A DNA stretch of 64,000 nucleotides from Exiguobacterium acetylicum (GTDB lineage: Bacteria; Bacillota; Bacilli; Exiguobacteriales; Exiguobacteriaceae). The DNA lies in assembly GCF_022170825.1 (NCBI RefSeq), contig NZ_CP081878.1, forward strand, positions 1,762,001 to 1,826,000. Direction: 5' to 3'. Shown one piece after another: positions 9,089 to 16,627 of this stretch. The translations under genes and the position numbers were made by a program. The notes under the pieces were generated by a model. That model had not been told where the DNA came from. It saw nothing but the letters and a program-made list of their open reading frames with translations, and searched no databases. Each line of letters begins with the position of its first letter. Position 1 is the stretch's first letter.

Positions 9089-10207
9089 ATGTACACCCAT
9101 ATCATCATCGGTGCCGGAATTCTTGGTGCCTCGACCGCGTATCATTTATCGAAGGCAGGTGAACGCGTCTTACTCGTCGACCGAAAAGAACCTGGTCGTG
9201 CCTCTCATGCGGCGGCGGGCATCATCTGTCCGTGGATGACACAACGACGAAATAAGGCATGGTACAGATTAGCGAATAACGGTGCCCATTTTTATAAGAC
9301 ACTGATTCCTGAACTCGAAGCACTCGGTGAGACGAGCACAGGCTATCAACAAGTCGGAACGATTGCCCTGCATGAAACATCAAAAATCGAGAAGATGGAG
9401 ACGATTGCGCATAATCGTTTTCCGGAAGCCCCTGCCATCGAGCGCATCGAACGACTCGATCAAGAGCGTGTCAAAGCACTCTTCCCGCTCGTTGAACAGA
9501 TCGAAGATGCCTTATTCGTCTCCGGTGGCGCTCGTGTTGACGGCCGTGCCTTATGTGCTGCTTTGATCCGTGGCGCTGTTGAGCATGGTGCAACCGTACT
9601 TGATGGGGATGCATCGCTTGTCCTAGAGGACGGGATCGTTACAGGGATTGAAATCGACAACGCGCAGTACACGGCTAATCAATTCATATTAACGGCTGGC
9701 GTCTGGTTAAACGATCTCCTTCGTCCGCTTAATCTTAAAATTGATTTACATCCGGAAAAAGGACAGATCCTTCAACTCGACTTGACCGATTCAACATCAA
9801 CGACCTGGCCCGTCATCATGGGGCAACGCGGATTGTATGTAGTTTCGATCCATGAAGGGAAACTGATCGTCGGTTCAACGCACGAAAAACAGACGGACTA
9901 TGACTTGAAACCGACCGTAAAAGGAATGCACGCCTTATTGAATCGCGCCTTACCTGTCTTACCGAGTCTCGAGGAAACGACGATTGACGAACTGCGCATC
10001 GGATTGCGTCCATATACGAAAAATTCATTGCCCGTGATCGGTCCTCTTCAAGACCATCCGAATGTATTTTTAGCGAATGGGCTCGGCGCATCTGGTTTGA
10101 CGATCGGACCGTATCTCGGTAGCCAACTAGCGAAGCTTGCGAGTCACCAAACGCCCGATATTGAATGGTCGACTTATGAACCGACTTACGTACCACTCGA
10201 ATCCTGA
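9089..10207 (+). CDS. FAD-dependent oxidoreductase of the DAO family (glycine/D-amino acid oxidase type, YurR-like)
   Basis: The 372-residue protein begins with the dinucleotide-binding signature of DAO-family flavoenzymes (HIIIGAGILGASTAYHLS, residues 4-21), followed by LVDRKEPG, whose acidic residue would bind the ribose of FAD. The C-terminal GLRPYTKNSLPVIGP and LANGLGASGLTIGP motifs complete the FAD site. Such enzymes oxidise glycine, sarcosine or D-amino acids. Length and motif pattern resemble B. subtilis YurR, whose substrate is not known to me. The ATG at 9089 has only a weak ribosome binding site. The next gene, for a tRNA-binding protein, starts 28 bases downstream and is probably in the same transcript. 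Confidence 0.9.
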   Translation: MYTHIIIGAGILGASTAYHLSKAGERVLLVDRKEPGRASHAAAGIICPWMTQRRNKAWYRLANNGAHFYKTLIPELEALGETSTGYQQVGTIALHETSKIEKMETIAHNRFPEAPAIERIERLDQERVKALFPLVEQIEDALFVSGGARVDGRALCAALIRGAVEHGATVLDGDASLVLEDGIVTGIEIDNAQYTANQFILTAGVWLNDLLRPLNLKIDLHPEKGQILQLDLTDSTSTTWPVIMGQRGLYVVSIHEGKLIVGSTHEKQTDYDLKPTVKGMHALLNRALPVLPSLEETTIDELRIGLRPYTKNSLPVIGPLQDHPNVFLANGLGASGLTIGPYLGSQLAKLASHQTPDIEWSTYEPTYVPLES

Positions 10208-10235
10208 TTATATTTCTTCGAAAGGAAGTACACCA

Positions 10236-10565
10236 TTGTCTATGAAACCGGTCGTTTCTCTTGATGTATACAATGCTTTAGATCTACGCGTCGGTACGAT
10301 TCTTTCCATCTCAGACTACGCAGACGGAATGGTTCAGCTTGAACTACAATTCGATGGGTTCACGCGTCATTTTTCGCTTGCTTGGGAATCACTTCGCCCA
10401 GATGTCCATGAATTGCTTGGAAAACAAGCAATCGCTGTGTTAAATATACCCGGTCGTACCCCTGAAGAGTCCGGGCGGTTGCTTGAGATCGGGCGAGCAG
10501 AACAATGGATGCCGATCCTCGTCGTACCGGAACACCCGATTCCGGAAGGTGCTCGCGTCGAGTAA
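10236..10565 (+). CDS. CsaA-like tRNA-binding domain protein
   Basis: The 109-residue protein is a single OB-fold tRNA-binding domain, with LDLRVGTILSISDY near the N-terminus as in CsaA and EMAPII-like proteins (typically DIRVGTI). CsaA has been described as a chaperone-like export factor and as a tRNA-binding protein. The start is unusual: GAAAGGAAG lies seven bases before a TTG at 10236, whereas the next ATG (10242) is 13 bases away, so the TTG is preferred. The sequence is divergent from CsaA in its middle part, so the exact role is unsure. It follows the FAD oxidase closely and ends at a shared terminator. Confidence 0.8.
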   Translation: MSMKPVVSLDVYNALDLRVGTILSISDYADGMVQLELQFDGFTRHFSLAWESLRPDVHELLGKQAIAVLNIPGRTPEESGRLLEIGRAEQWMPILVVPEHPIPEGARVE

Positions 10566-10577
10566 TTCTAATCCTAT

Positions 10578-10634
10578 AAAAAATACTCCCGTATGTCGCT
10601 TTTAGATGGAAGCTTACATACGGGAGTATTTTGC
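10578..10634. terminator. Strong bidirectional terminator
   Basis: A 15-base perfect stem (AATACTCCCGTATGT with ACATACGGGAGTATT) lies between the converging csaA-like and egtD genes. T-runs follow on both strands, longer on the minus strand. Confidence 0.9.
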
Positions 10635-10653
10635 TTTGTGAAGCATCACCTTA

Positions 10654-11610
10654 TTACATTTTTTCTAGATAGTGTACGCTGAATCGTTCGTCGACATCAA
10701 TCCAGCAGTTGACCGGATGAAAACCACTTTGTTGAGCGAGTTTCTCAAACTCTTCTTTACTATATTTATAGGAGTTTTCCGTATGAATCGTTTCACCTTG
10801 TTTAAATGGAACCGTCACGTCGCCTACTTGGACGAGCTGATCCAACTGACTCCGAAGATGCATCTCAATGCGTCCTTTTTCCTCATTATAGAACGCCTGG
10901 TGTTCAAAACGAGCGATATCGAATGTTCCACCAAGCATCTGATTCAAATGCGTCAACATATTCAAGTTGAACGCTGCCGTGACACCTGCTGCATCGTTAT
11001 AGGCACGTTCCAGGACATCAGTCGACTTTTTCAGATCGACACCAATCAAGAACCCGTCTCCAACCTCTAGAATCCGCGAGGAGTGACGTAAAAAGCGCAT
11101 CGCTTCCTCCGGTTCAAAGTTTCCGATTGTCGAACCCGGGAAAAAGATGACCCGTTTTTGCGCTTCTTCAACCGGTAAGGAAATTGATTGCGAGTAATCG
11201 CCACAAACAGCTTTGATATGGAGCGCAGGATATCGTTCAGAAAGTTGGCGCGCGGATTCCATCAAAAAGTCTTTTGAGATGTCGATTGGCATATACGTAT
11301 CCAGATGTGTAAATGTCTCAAGCAACATCTGGATTTTACGGCTACTCCCACTGCCATACTCGATTAACGTATGCACATCGCCAATACTTCGCGCAATTTC
11401 TGTCCGGTGGTTTTCCAAAATGGTGAGTTCCGTCCGTGTCGGATAATACTCTGGTTGTTCTGTAATTTGTTCAAATAACTGGGATCCGATATGATCGTAA
11501 AAATATTTCGCTGGTAAGATTTTTTGCTCTCGCATCAGACCGTCGACGACTTCTAAGCGCATGTTTTGTTGCGGCGTATATAAATCGTAACCAATGACTG
11601 TTTCCCGCAT
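10654..11610 (-). CDS. egtD: L-histidine N-alpha-methyltransferase (ergothioneine biosynthesis)
   Basis: This SAM-dependent enzyme trimethylates histidine to hercynine, the first step to ergothioneine. The 318-residue sequence carries EgtD hallmarks: YDHIGSQLFEQIT and EYYPTRTELTIL near the N-terminus (about residues 38-60), an SAM loop LIEYGSGSSRKIQ (about 81-93), and FFPGSTIGNFEPEEA (about 157-171). The upstream egtB stop and this ATG share a base (TGATG), which indicates translational coupling; an in-frame GTG lies one codon earlier. The gene ends at a strong terminator. EgtD and EgtB together make hercynylcysteine sulfoxide. No EgtA, EgtC or EgtE lies alongside. Confidence 0.93.
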   Translation of the reverse strand: MRETVIGYDLYTPQQNMRLEVVDGLMREQKILPAKYFYDHIGSQLFEQITEQPEYYPTRTELTILENHRTEIARSIGDVHTLIEYGSGSSRKIQMLLETFTHLDTYMPIDISKDFLMESARQLSERYPALHIKAVCGDYSQSISLPVEEAQKRVIFFPGSTIGNFEPEEAMRFLRHSSRILEVGDGFLIGVDLKKSTDVLERAYNDAAGVTAAFNLNMLTHLNQMLGGTFDIARFEHQAFYNEEKGRIEMHLRSQLDQLVQVGDVTVPFKQGETIHTENSYKYSKEEFEKLAQQSGFHPVNCWIDVDERFSVHYLEKM

Positions 11611-12890
11611 CACATGTCACCCGCCAATCGGAAGCCGCCAAACAACCAGCGTTTATCAGGTGGGAAGAAGTTCCGATACGTCTCGCGAATATGATCGTCT
11701 GGCGTCACGCAAGCACCACCACGCAACACCATCTGATTACACATGAACTTCGCGTTATACTCGCCGAGTGCCCCTTCAAGTGGTTTGCTACCAGGATACG
11801 AACTATACGGACTAGACGTCCATTCCCAGACGTTTCCGAACATACTTGCAAGCGTCGTTTCTGATTCTTCGACTGCTACGGGATGGAACGTACCGCTTCC
11901 CATCATGTTGCGTTTCGTTACGGAATCGACTTGGCGAGAAGCCCATTCCCACTCCGCTTCTGTCGGCAATCGTTTCCCTTGGTAACGACTGTAAGCGTCC
12001 GCCTCATAAAAACTGACATGACAGACCGGTTCGTCGAGCCGAAGGGGTTCGACACCATTCATCGTAAAGATCGTCCATTCCCCCGCGTCATCCTTCATCC
12101 AATATAACGGCGCTTTCCAGCCTTCTTTTTGGACAGTCGCGTAGCCATCCGACAACCAATACTCCGATTTTTCATAACCGCCTGCTTCAATGAACGCCAA
12201 ATATTCCCCATTCGTGACGGGACGCGTTGCTAATTCAAACGGATGAAGCCATGTTTTGTGACGCGGACTTTCGTTGTCAAACGCAAAACCGTCACCCGTA
12301 TGACCAATCTCGACGAGTCCCTCTTCGAATTGGATAAAGGATGTCTCTGTAACTAAACTCTCAGTTGTATCTGTTGTCATCGATATCGATTGATAGGCAG
12401 GTAACAATGGATTCGTAAAAAAGTTATATTTCACGTCCATCAAAATCAATTCCTGATGTTGTTGTTCATGCTGAAGACCCATCTCGACTAATGCTTCCAC
12501 TTTACGCTGATCTTCCGGAGTCCGTTCCGCTTTCAAAAACTCGACCATTCGTTCATCGACATACGCCCGGTAAGCAATGATATCCTCGACGGTCGGACGT
12601 GACAACATGCCCCGTTGCTGACGAGGTTGATAAGGTCCGATCGAGTTGTAGTACGAGTTAAATAGATAATTATACTTCGGATGGAAAACTTGATACCCTT
12701 CACTATATTCTTGTAGAATCATCCGTTCAAAAAACCATGTCGTATGGGCGATATGCCACTTTGGTGGACTAACATCCGAGCTGGCTTGAATAATAAAATC
12801 TTCCGCTTCAAGTGGTTCAATCAAGGCAATCGTTTGATTCCGAACGGTGGCGAATTTTTCGATTAAGTACGATGTCGTTTCAAATATCAT
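11610..12890 (-). CDS. egtB: Hercynylcysteine sulfoxide synthase-type enzyme EgtB
   Basis: EgtB is a non-haem iron enzyme that uses oxygen to join hercynine to a thiol (gamma-glutamylcysteine or cysteine, depending on the class). This 426-residue protein has the two-domain layout: an N-terminal DinB-like part and a C-terminal FGE-sulfatase (formylglycine-generating-like) domain. Likely iron ligands are His49 (WHIAHTTWF), His141 and His145 (HEQQHQE). The C-terminal domain shows RLPTEAEWEWASR, FGNVWEWTSSPYSSYPG and LRGGACVT. The ATG at 12890 has GGGAGTG six bases upstream; a GTG three codons earlier is less likely. The thiol co-substrate cannot be told from motifs alone. Since no egtA or egtC is adjacent, a cysteine-using class is possible (inference). 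Confidence 0.92.
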   Translation of the reverse strand: MIFETTSYLIEKFATVRNQTIALIEPLEAEDFIIQASSDVSPPKWHIAHTTWFFERMILQEYSEGYQVFHPKYNYLFNSYYNSIGPYQPRQQRGMLSRPTVEDIIAYRAYVDERMVEFLKAERTPEDQRKVEALVEMGLQHEQQHQELILMDVKYNFFTNPLLPAYQSISMTTDTTESLVTETSFIQFEEGLVEIGHTGDGFAFDNESPRHKTWLHPFELATRPVTNGEYLAFIEAGGYEKSEYWLSDGYATVQKEGWKAPLYWMKDDAGEWTIFTMNGVEPLRLDEPVCHVSFYEADAYSRYQGKRLPTEAEWEWASRQVDSVTKRNMMGSGTFHPVAVEESETTLASMFGNVWEWTSSPYSSYPGSKPLEGALGEYNAKFMCNQMVLRGGACVTPDDHIRETYRNFFPPDKRWLFGGFRLAGDM

Positions 12891-12976
12891 GTCAATCACT
12901 CCCTATCCAAAATATTCCGAATCTTTTAGTCCATTTGATGTATACCCCTCCTATGGAAAAGTTATGCTAAGGAAAC

Positions 12977-13003
12977 AAAAAAATCCGCTCCATTAAGAGC
13001 GGA
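12977..13003 (-). terminator. Terminator of guaC
   Basis: The stem TCCGCTC/GAGCGGA with a six-base loop is followed on the minus strand by seven T, ten bases after the guaC stop. Confidence 0.88.
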
Positions 13004-13012
13004 CACATCGTA

Positions 13013-13996
13013 TTAAAAGACTTTATCCCCGTTGAAAATCGAGTTCTTGACGACGACATAATCAACCGTGCGAATCGCCTGCAGCTTGTTCCCACCCGCA
13101 TACGAAATCGCTGATTGCAAATCTTGCTCCATCTCGATCAACGTATCTGTCAGACTACCTTTATGTTCGACGAACATCTTCTTGCCTTCGACGTTCTTGC
13201 GTTCCCCTTTTTGGAACTCAGAAGCGGAACCGAAGTATTCCTTGACGAGTACCCCGTCCACTTCGTGTGTCTCACCAGGCGATTCCTCGTGCCCTGCGAA
13301 GAGTGAACCGATCATGACCATCGAAGCACCGAACCGGACTGACTTCGCGATATCGCCATGCGTCCGAATCCCACCATCGGCGATGATCGGTTTGCTTGCT
13401 GCTTTCGCACACCAACGAAGTGCCGCTAGCTGCCAACCGCCCGTACCGAATCCTGTCTTAATCTTCGTGATACAGACCTTACCCGGTCCGATACCGACTT
13501 TTGTTGCGTCTGCTCCCGCGTTTTCGAGTTCGCGAACCGCTTCCGGTGTACCGACGTTACCAGCGATGACGAAACTCGTCGGTAAAAGAGACTTGATATG
13601 ACGAATCATCTGAATGACCGCTTCCGAATGTCCGTGCGCAATATCAATCGTAATGTATTCAGGAGTTAGCCCCTCTGCTGCAAGCTGTTCGATCAGCTGA
13701 TATTCTTCTTCCTTAACGCCGACACTAATCGAAGCGAACAGTTGACGTTCTTGCATCGTGCGAACGAATGCTAAACGACGTGCCGGTTCGAATCGATGCA
13801 TGATATAGAAATAATCGCCTTCTGCTAAGAATGTTGCAATCGATTCATCAATGATCGTTTGCATGTTTGCCGGTACGACGGGCAGTTTAAAACGACGACC
13901 ACCGAATTCCACTGACGTATCGCATTCTGATCGACTGCCAACGATTGATTTTGCTGGAATTAATTGAATATCTTCATAATCGAATACTACATCCAT
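13013..13996 (-). CDS. guaC: GMP reductase
   Basis: GuaC reduces GMP to IMP with NADPH and release of ammonia, feeding guanine nucleotides back to the adenine branch. The 327-residue sequence matches the IMPDH/GMPR barrel, with the catalytic loop [17 protein letters not shown], where the cysteine forms the thioimidate, and [16 protein letters not shown] for phosphate binding. The N-terminus [15 protein letters not shown] and the absence of CBS domains fit GuaC, not GuaB. The ATG at 13996 is chosen because AGAGGTG lies six bases upstream. The upstream region holds a near-consensus sigma-A promoter and a PurR box, so purine control is likely. It is monocistronic. Confidence 0.95.
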   Translation of the reverse strand: MDVVFDYEDIQLIPAKSIVGSRSECDTSVEFGGRRFKLPVVPANMQTIIDESIATFLAEGDYFYIMHRFEPARRLAFVRTMQERQLFASISVGVKEEEYQLIEQLAAEGLTPEYITIDIAHGHSEAVIQMIRHIKSLLPTSFVIAGNVGTPEAVRELENAGADATKVGIGPGKVCITKIKTGFGTGGWQLAALRWCAKAASKPIIADGGIRTHGDIAKSVRFGASMVMIGSLFAGHEESPGETHEVDGVLVKEYFGSASEFQKGERKNVEGKKMFVEHKGSLTDTLIEMEQDLQSAISYAGGNKLQAIRTVDYVVVKNSIFNGDKVF

Positions 13997-14058
13997 GAAT
14001 AACACCTCTAATTACGAATATTTTTTAAGTAATGGCGATAATCATTCGCCCCTTGACT

Positions 14059-14087
14059 ACTATAACGAACTGCTATTGCACTGTCAA
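14059..14087 (-). promoter_or_regulatory. Sigma-A promoter of guaC
   Basis: On the minus strand TTGACA (14082-14087) and TATAGT (14059-14064) are separated by exactly 17 bases. Transcription would start about 60 bases before the guaC ATG. Confidence 0.8.
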
Positions 14088-14143
14088 AGAAAATTTCGTG
14101 TTTTCGAGGTTTTTTATGAACTTTTTTTAGTATTCAATAAAAT

Positions 14144-14156
14144 AATGTTCGGATTT
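14144..14156 (-). promoter_or_regulatory. PurR box upstream of guaC
   Basis: The minus strand reads AAATCCGAACATT, a full match to the Bacillus PurBox consensus AWWWCCGAACWWT. After about 17 bases a degenerate inverted copy (AAAGTTCATAAAA) follows towards the promoter, lacking the GG of the consensus. Both lie upstream of the -35. In B. subtilis guaC belongs to the PurR regulon. The box overlaps the last base of the Nudix stop codon. Confidence 0.7.
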
Positions 14157-14662
14157 TAATGGTTTCGATGCTGTAAATCAGTCAACCAGCGTTCATTCCA
14201 TTCGAAATAGCTCGTCGCCTCTGATTCCTCAAACACTTGATCAGGATAAGGTAATGCAAGTGGTGGACGCTCATTCTTCGGAAAATAAGCCAGTTGCTTG
14301 GACTCTCCATCGATTGCCTCGAGCACTCCACCGACTACCTCACACTCGAACATCATTGCTACATACTCGACTTCGTTTCCGTCTGGATATGTCAGTCGAA
14401 ACGACTCCCCACCGAATGTCCCAATCAAACGGACGGGGCGAACAAATAGACCCGTTTCTTCATAGACTTCGCGAATGACCGCTTGCGCAGGGGATTCCCC
14501 TAGTTCAATTGCCCCGGCAGGCAAGCTCCAGTAGGGACCACCTGGATCCTGGAAGAGGATGTGACCCGCTTCGTTTCGAATGATTGCTGCGACGCATGGT
14601 GTAAAAAGACGTTGCGTTCCGACAAGTTGCCGTAGATTGGCATAATAATCAGAGATTGGCAT
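14156..14662 (-). CDS. Nudix hydrolase
   Basis: The 168-residue protein carries a complete Nudix box (GAIELGESPAQAV then REVYEETGLF, about residues 50-72), which binds Mg2+ and cleaves nucleoside diphosphates linked to another group. The N-terminal AAIIRNEAGHILFQDPGGPYW is typical of ADP-ribose or (d)NTP pyrophosphatase-like members; the substrate cannot be named. Its start overlaps the end of the upstream acetyltransferase gene by 14 bases, so the two are translationally coupled. The gene ends inside the guaC control region, with no visible terminator of its own. Confidence 0.92.
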   Translation of the reverse strand: MPISDYYANLRQLVGTQRLFTPCVAAIIRNEAGHILFQDPGGPYWSLPAGAIELGESPAQAVIREVYEETGLFVRPVRLIGTFGGESFRLTYPDGNEVEYVAMMFECEVVGGVLEAIDGESKQLAYFPKNERPPLALPYPDQVFEESEATSYFEWNERWLTDLQHRNH

Positions 14663-15209
14663 GACGTGACTCCTTCCGGTCTTCTTTTAATAGAGCAAAC
14701 AAAATAAAATCTTCCCAAGCCTCATTGATGAAGAGGTTTTGCTTCGCTATTCCTTCTTGACGAAATCCAACTTTTTCTAGAACACGGATCGATCCGATGT
14801 TCGCCGGCATGACTTCAGCACGAATCCGATGGAACTGATGGACATCAAATAGATGATCCACGAACAATCCGACCGCTTGAGCCATATATCCTTTTCCGCC
14901 ATACGCGTTATCTAACTGATAGCCGATCATGCACGTCTCTGCCGGTCCACGCTGGATGAACATCGCTGAGACATCTCCAATCAATTGATCGGTTTCTGAT
15001 AAAAAAACACCGTAGGCATAATACGCATCTTGTTTCATCAACTCTTGATGGCGTTGTATCCGTTCCCGCTGTCCTTCTACCGTATACTGTTCGGGTAACG
15101 GCTTTACCGGCATCCAGTATTCAAAATGCTTACGGTTTCGTAAGTTTACATCGAGAATAGCTGCTGCATCCTCTAAGACATACGGGCGAATATATATAGG
15201 CAACATCAT
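14649..15209 (-). CDS. GNAT-family N-acetyltransferase (RimJ/RimL type)
   Basis: The 186-residue protein resembles RimJ/RimL-like acetyltransferases that modify the N-terminus of ribosomal or other proteins. Seen here are YIRPYVLEDAAAILD at the N-terminus, the acetyl-CoA loop region IGYQLDNAYGGKGYMAQAV (about 100-118) and RIRAEVMPANIGSIRVLEKVGF (GNAT motif B, split across 130-152). AAGGAGGAAT precedes two adjacent ATG codons at 15209 and 15206; the second has the better spacing (seven bases). It overlaps the downstream Nudix gene. Substrate is unknown. Confidence 0.9.
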   Translation of the reverse strand: MMLPIYIRPYVLEDAAAILDVNLRNRKHFEYWMPVKPLPEQYTVEGQRERIQRHQELMKQDAYYAYGVFLSETDQLIGDVSAMFIQRGPAETCMIGYQLDNAYGGKGYMAQAVGLFVDHLFDVHQFHRIRAEVMPANIGSIRVLEKVGFRQEGIAKQNLFINEAWEDFILFALLKEDRKESRHANL

Positions 15210-15347
15210 TATTCCTCCTTCAGATCATTATCTTTAGTTCAAGAAGTTTGTGTGTTTCATAATTCAGCTAACGGGAATCTATATAATAGTTAATTACATT
15301 ACAGTGACAGCATATTACAGAGAAAACTGTCGAAGAAGGAGTGACCT

Positions 15348-15608
15348 ATGTATTCAGACACTGATTTGCTTCATCAAATCAAACAGCGTGATTCTGTCGC
15401 GCTCGAGCGATTATATGATCGTTACGAAAAAACACTTTTTCTTTTATTTCGTCGTACACAAGTCGATGAAGCACTCATCCATTCTGCAATGACCGAGTTA
15501 TTCCGCACCGTTTGGGAACAACCAGCCCGATATCCAAATTTCCAAGGATTTATTTTGCATACATTACGGCAACTAAGTAACAAAAGAGAAGCTACTCCGA
15601 CACGGTGA
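15348..15608 (+). CDS. Stand-alone sigma-70 region 2-like protein
   Basis: The 86-residue product looks like the first half of an ECF sigma factor. TDLLHQIKQRDSVALERLYDRYE (split over residues 5-27) and AMTELFRTVWEQPARYP correspond to region 2, which binds core polymerase and the -10 element. Region 4, which reads the -35 element, is absent: the frame ends at TGA (15606) and I find no region 4 remnant in the next 240 bases. GAAGAAGGAG lies a few bases before the ATG. It could be a decayed sigma gene or a genuine short regulator similar to stand-alone region 2 proteins. No anti-sigma gene is adjacent. Confidence 0.7.
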   Translation: MYSDTDLLHQIKQRDSVALERLYDRYEKTLFLLFRRTQVDEALIHSAMTELFRTVWEQPARYPNFQGFILHTLRQLSNKREATPTR

Positions 15609-15729
15609 AAGAACACGTTATACTTTTTCGACACAGGTAGAATGAACCCTTTAAATCAATGATTTATTCAGAGAAGAACAGCTTAGTTTGTTCTTTTTTT
15701 GTTTTGTCCTTTCTTTTTCGATACAGGCA

Positions 15730-15738
15730 TGCTATATT
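15730..15738 (+). promoter_or_regulatory. Extended -10 promoter element of the cold shock gene
   Basis: TGCTATATT is an extended -10 element with no good -35. It would give an untranslated leader of about 105 bases ahead of the cold shock coding region, a length usual for csp genes whose mRNA leader responds to temperature. Confidence 0.4.
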
Positions 15739-15851
15739 ATTAAGTAATTATTGTTGTTCGGTGGAGATACGAAGTGTTTCACTTTATATTCGATGAAATT
15801 GATCACGGTAGTAATAATCAGTGTGCCAGTCACACGCAGGAGGCAATACAC

Positions 15852-16052
15852 ATGGAACAAGGTAAAGTAAAATGGTTTAACGCAGAAAAAGGATTCGGCT
15901 TCATCGAGCGCGAAAGCGGAGACGACGTATTCGTACACTTCTCAGCAATCCAATCTGAAGGTTTCAAATCACTTGACGAAGGTCAAGAGGTTTCTTTCGA
16001 AGTTGAAGAAGGCCAACGTGGACCACAAGCAACTAACGTTGTAAAACTTTAA
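15852..16052 (+). CDS. csp: Cold shock protein (CspB/CspA family)
   Basis: The 66-residue protein is a single cold shock domain that binds single-stranded RNA and DNA. Both nucleic acid-binding motifs are intact: KGFGFIE (RNP1, residues 13-19) and DVFVHFSAI (RNP2, about 25-33). The start at 15852 follows AGGAGG by eight bases; an in-frame ATG at 15774 is part of the leader. The gene has a long leader and a strong UUCG-loop terminator, so it is a single-gene unit. Which Bacillus paralogue it corresponds to (cspB, C or D) cannot be told. Confidence 0.95.
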   Translation: MEQGKVKWFNAEKGFGFIERESGDDVFVHFSAIQSEGFKSLDEGQEVSFEVEEGQRGPQATNVVKL

Positions 16053-16060
16053 TTTCCTTT

Positions 16061-16087
16061 AGACCCTGCTTCGGCAGGGTCTTTTTT
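16061..16087 (+). terminator. Terminator of csp with UUCG tetraloop
   Basis: AGACCCTGC and GCAGGGTCT form a perfect nine-pair stem around TTCG, followed by six T. Confidence 0.95.
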
Positions 16088-16135
16088 GTGTCTAAATGTG
16101 CTACACTGACGATTCAAGAAGAGAGGAGTTTTTCC

Positions 16136-16501
16136 ATGACACTCGAGAATACCATGCATCAGTTGCAAGAATCGATGCTAAAAGGAGATTTGACACAAGT
16201 CTCTCACCTGTTGTCACCTGAATTTACATTTATCGATGCTTTAGGTCGGTCGTTTGATGCTGAGACGTATCTCGATCATTACGTCGATCCAGAAAACATT
16301 CGCTGGTTGTCACGAACTGATGATTTTTCATACATCGACCACTTCGAAGATACAGTGATTCAATATAGTTTGACAGAGGATCGGTTTGAATACGGCACGA
16401 CGCAGTACGTCGGTCGTTTCCGTGTCGTTTCGGTCTATCGTGCGACAACTGAGGGCTGGAAATGGCACTTTGGTCAACTGACATCTCTTGATCCGTCGTA
16501 A
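16136..16501 (+). CDS. NTF2-like (SnoaL/DUF4440-type) protein
   Basis: The 121-residue protein fits the cone-shaped NTF2-like fold: helix MHQLQESMLKGDLTQVSHLLSP, then FTFIDALGRSFDAETYLDHY, and strands ending WKWHFGQLTSLDPS. Such proteins are diverse small-molecule-binding proteins or enzymes, and no active-site signature is clear. The start at 16136 is supported by GAGAGGAG six bases upstream; an in-frame ATG at 16088 is inside the csp terminator region. Its own terminator overlaps the stop. It is monocistronic, so context is silent on function. Confidence 0.75.
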   Translation: MTLENTMHQLQESMLKGDLTQVSHLLSPEFTFIDALGRSFDAETYLDHYVDPENIRWLSRTDDFSYIDHFEDTVIQYSLTEDRFEYGTTQYVGRFRVVSVYRATTEGWKWHFGQLTSLDPS

Positions 16502-16523
16502 CGGATTGAGAGGTGTTTTTTTA
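16482..16523 (+). terminator. Terminator overlapping the NTF2-like stop codon
   Basis: A 14-pair stem with GU pairs (ATCTCTTGATCCGT with ACGGATTGAGAGGT) includes the last codons of the gene and runs into seven T. Confidence 0.85.
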
Positions 16524-16627
16524 TTTTCATTTTTCCATTCATCGACAGTTGGAATTGCTTCTCATTTTTCATTCCGTTACACTTGAGTGGTACATATTTT
16601 CTGAAAATTCAAGAAGGAGTGTTCATC

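Noticed and set aside
13997-14143. Purine riboswitch ahead of guaC
   Set aside because: The transcribed leader is only about 60 bases and lacks the purine aptamer arrangement; a PurR box explains purine control better.
16524-16627. T-box leader for serC
   Set aside because: The gap is too short and has no T-box sequence or specifier stem.
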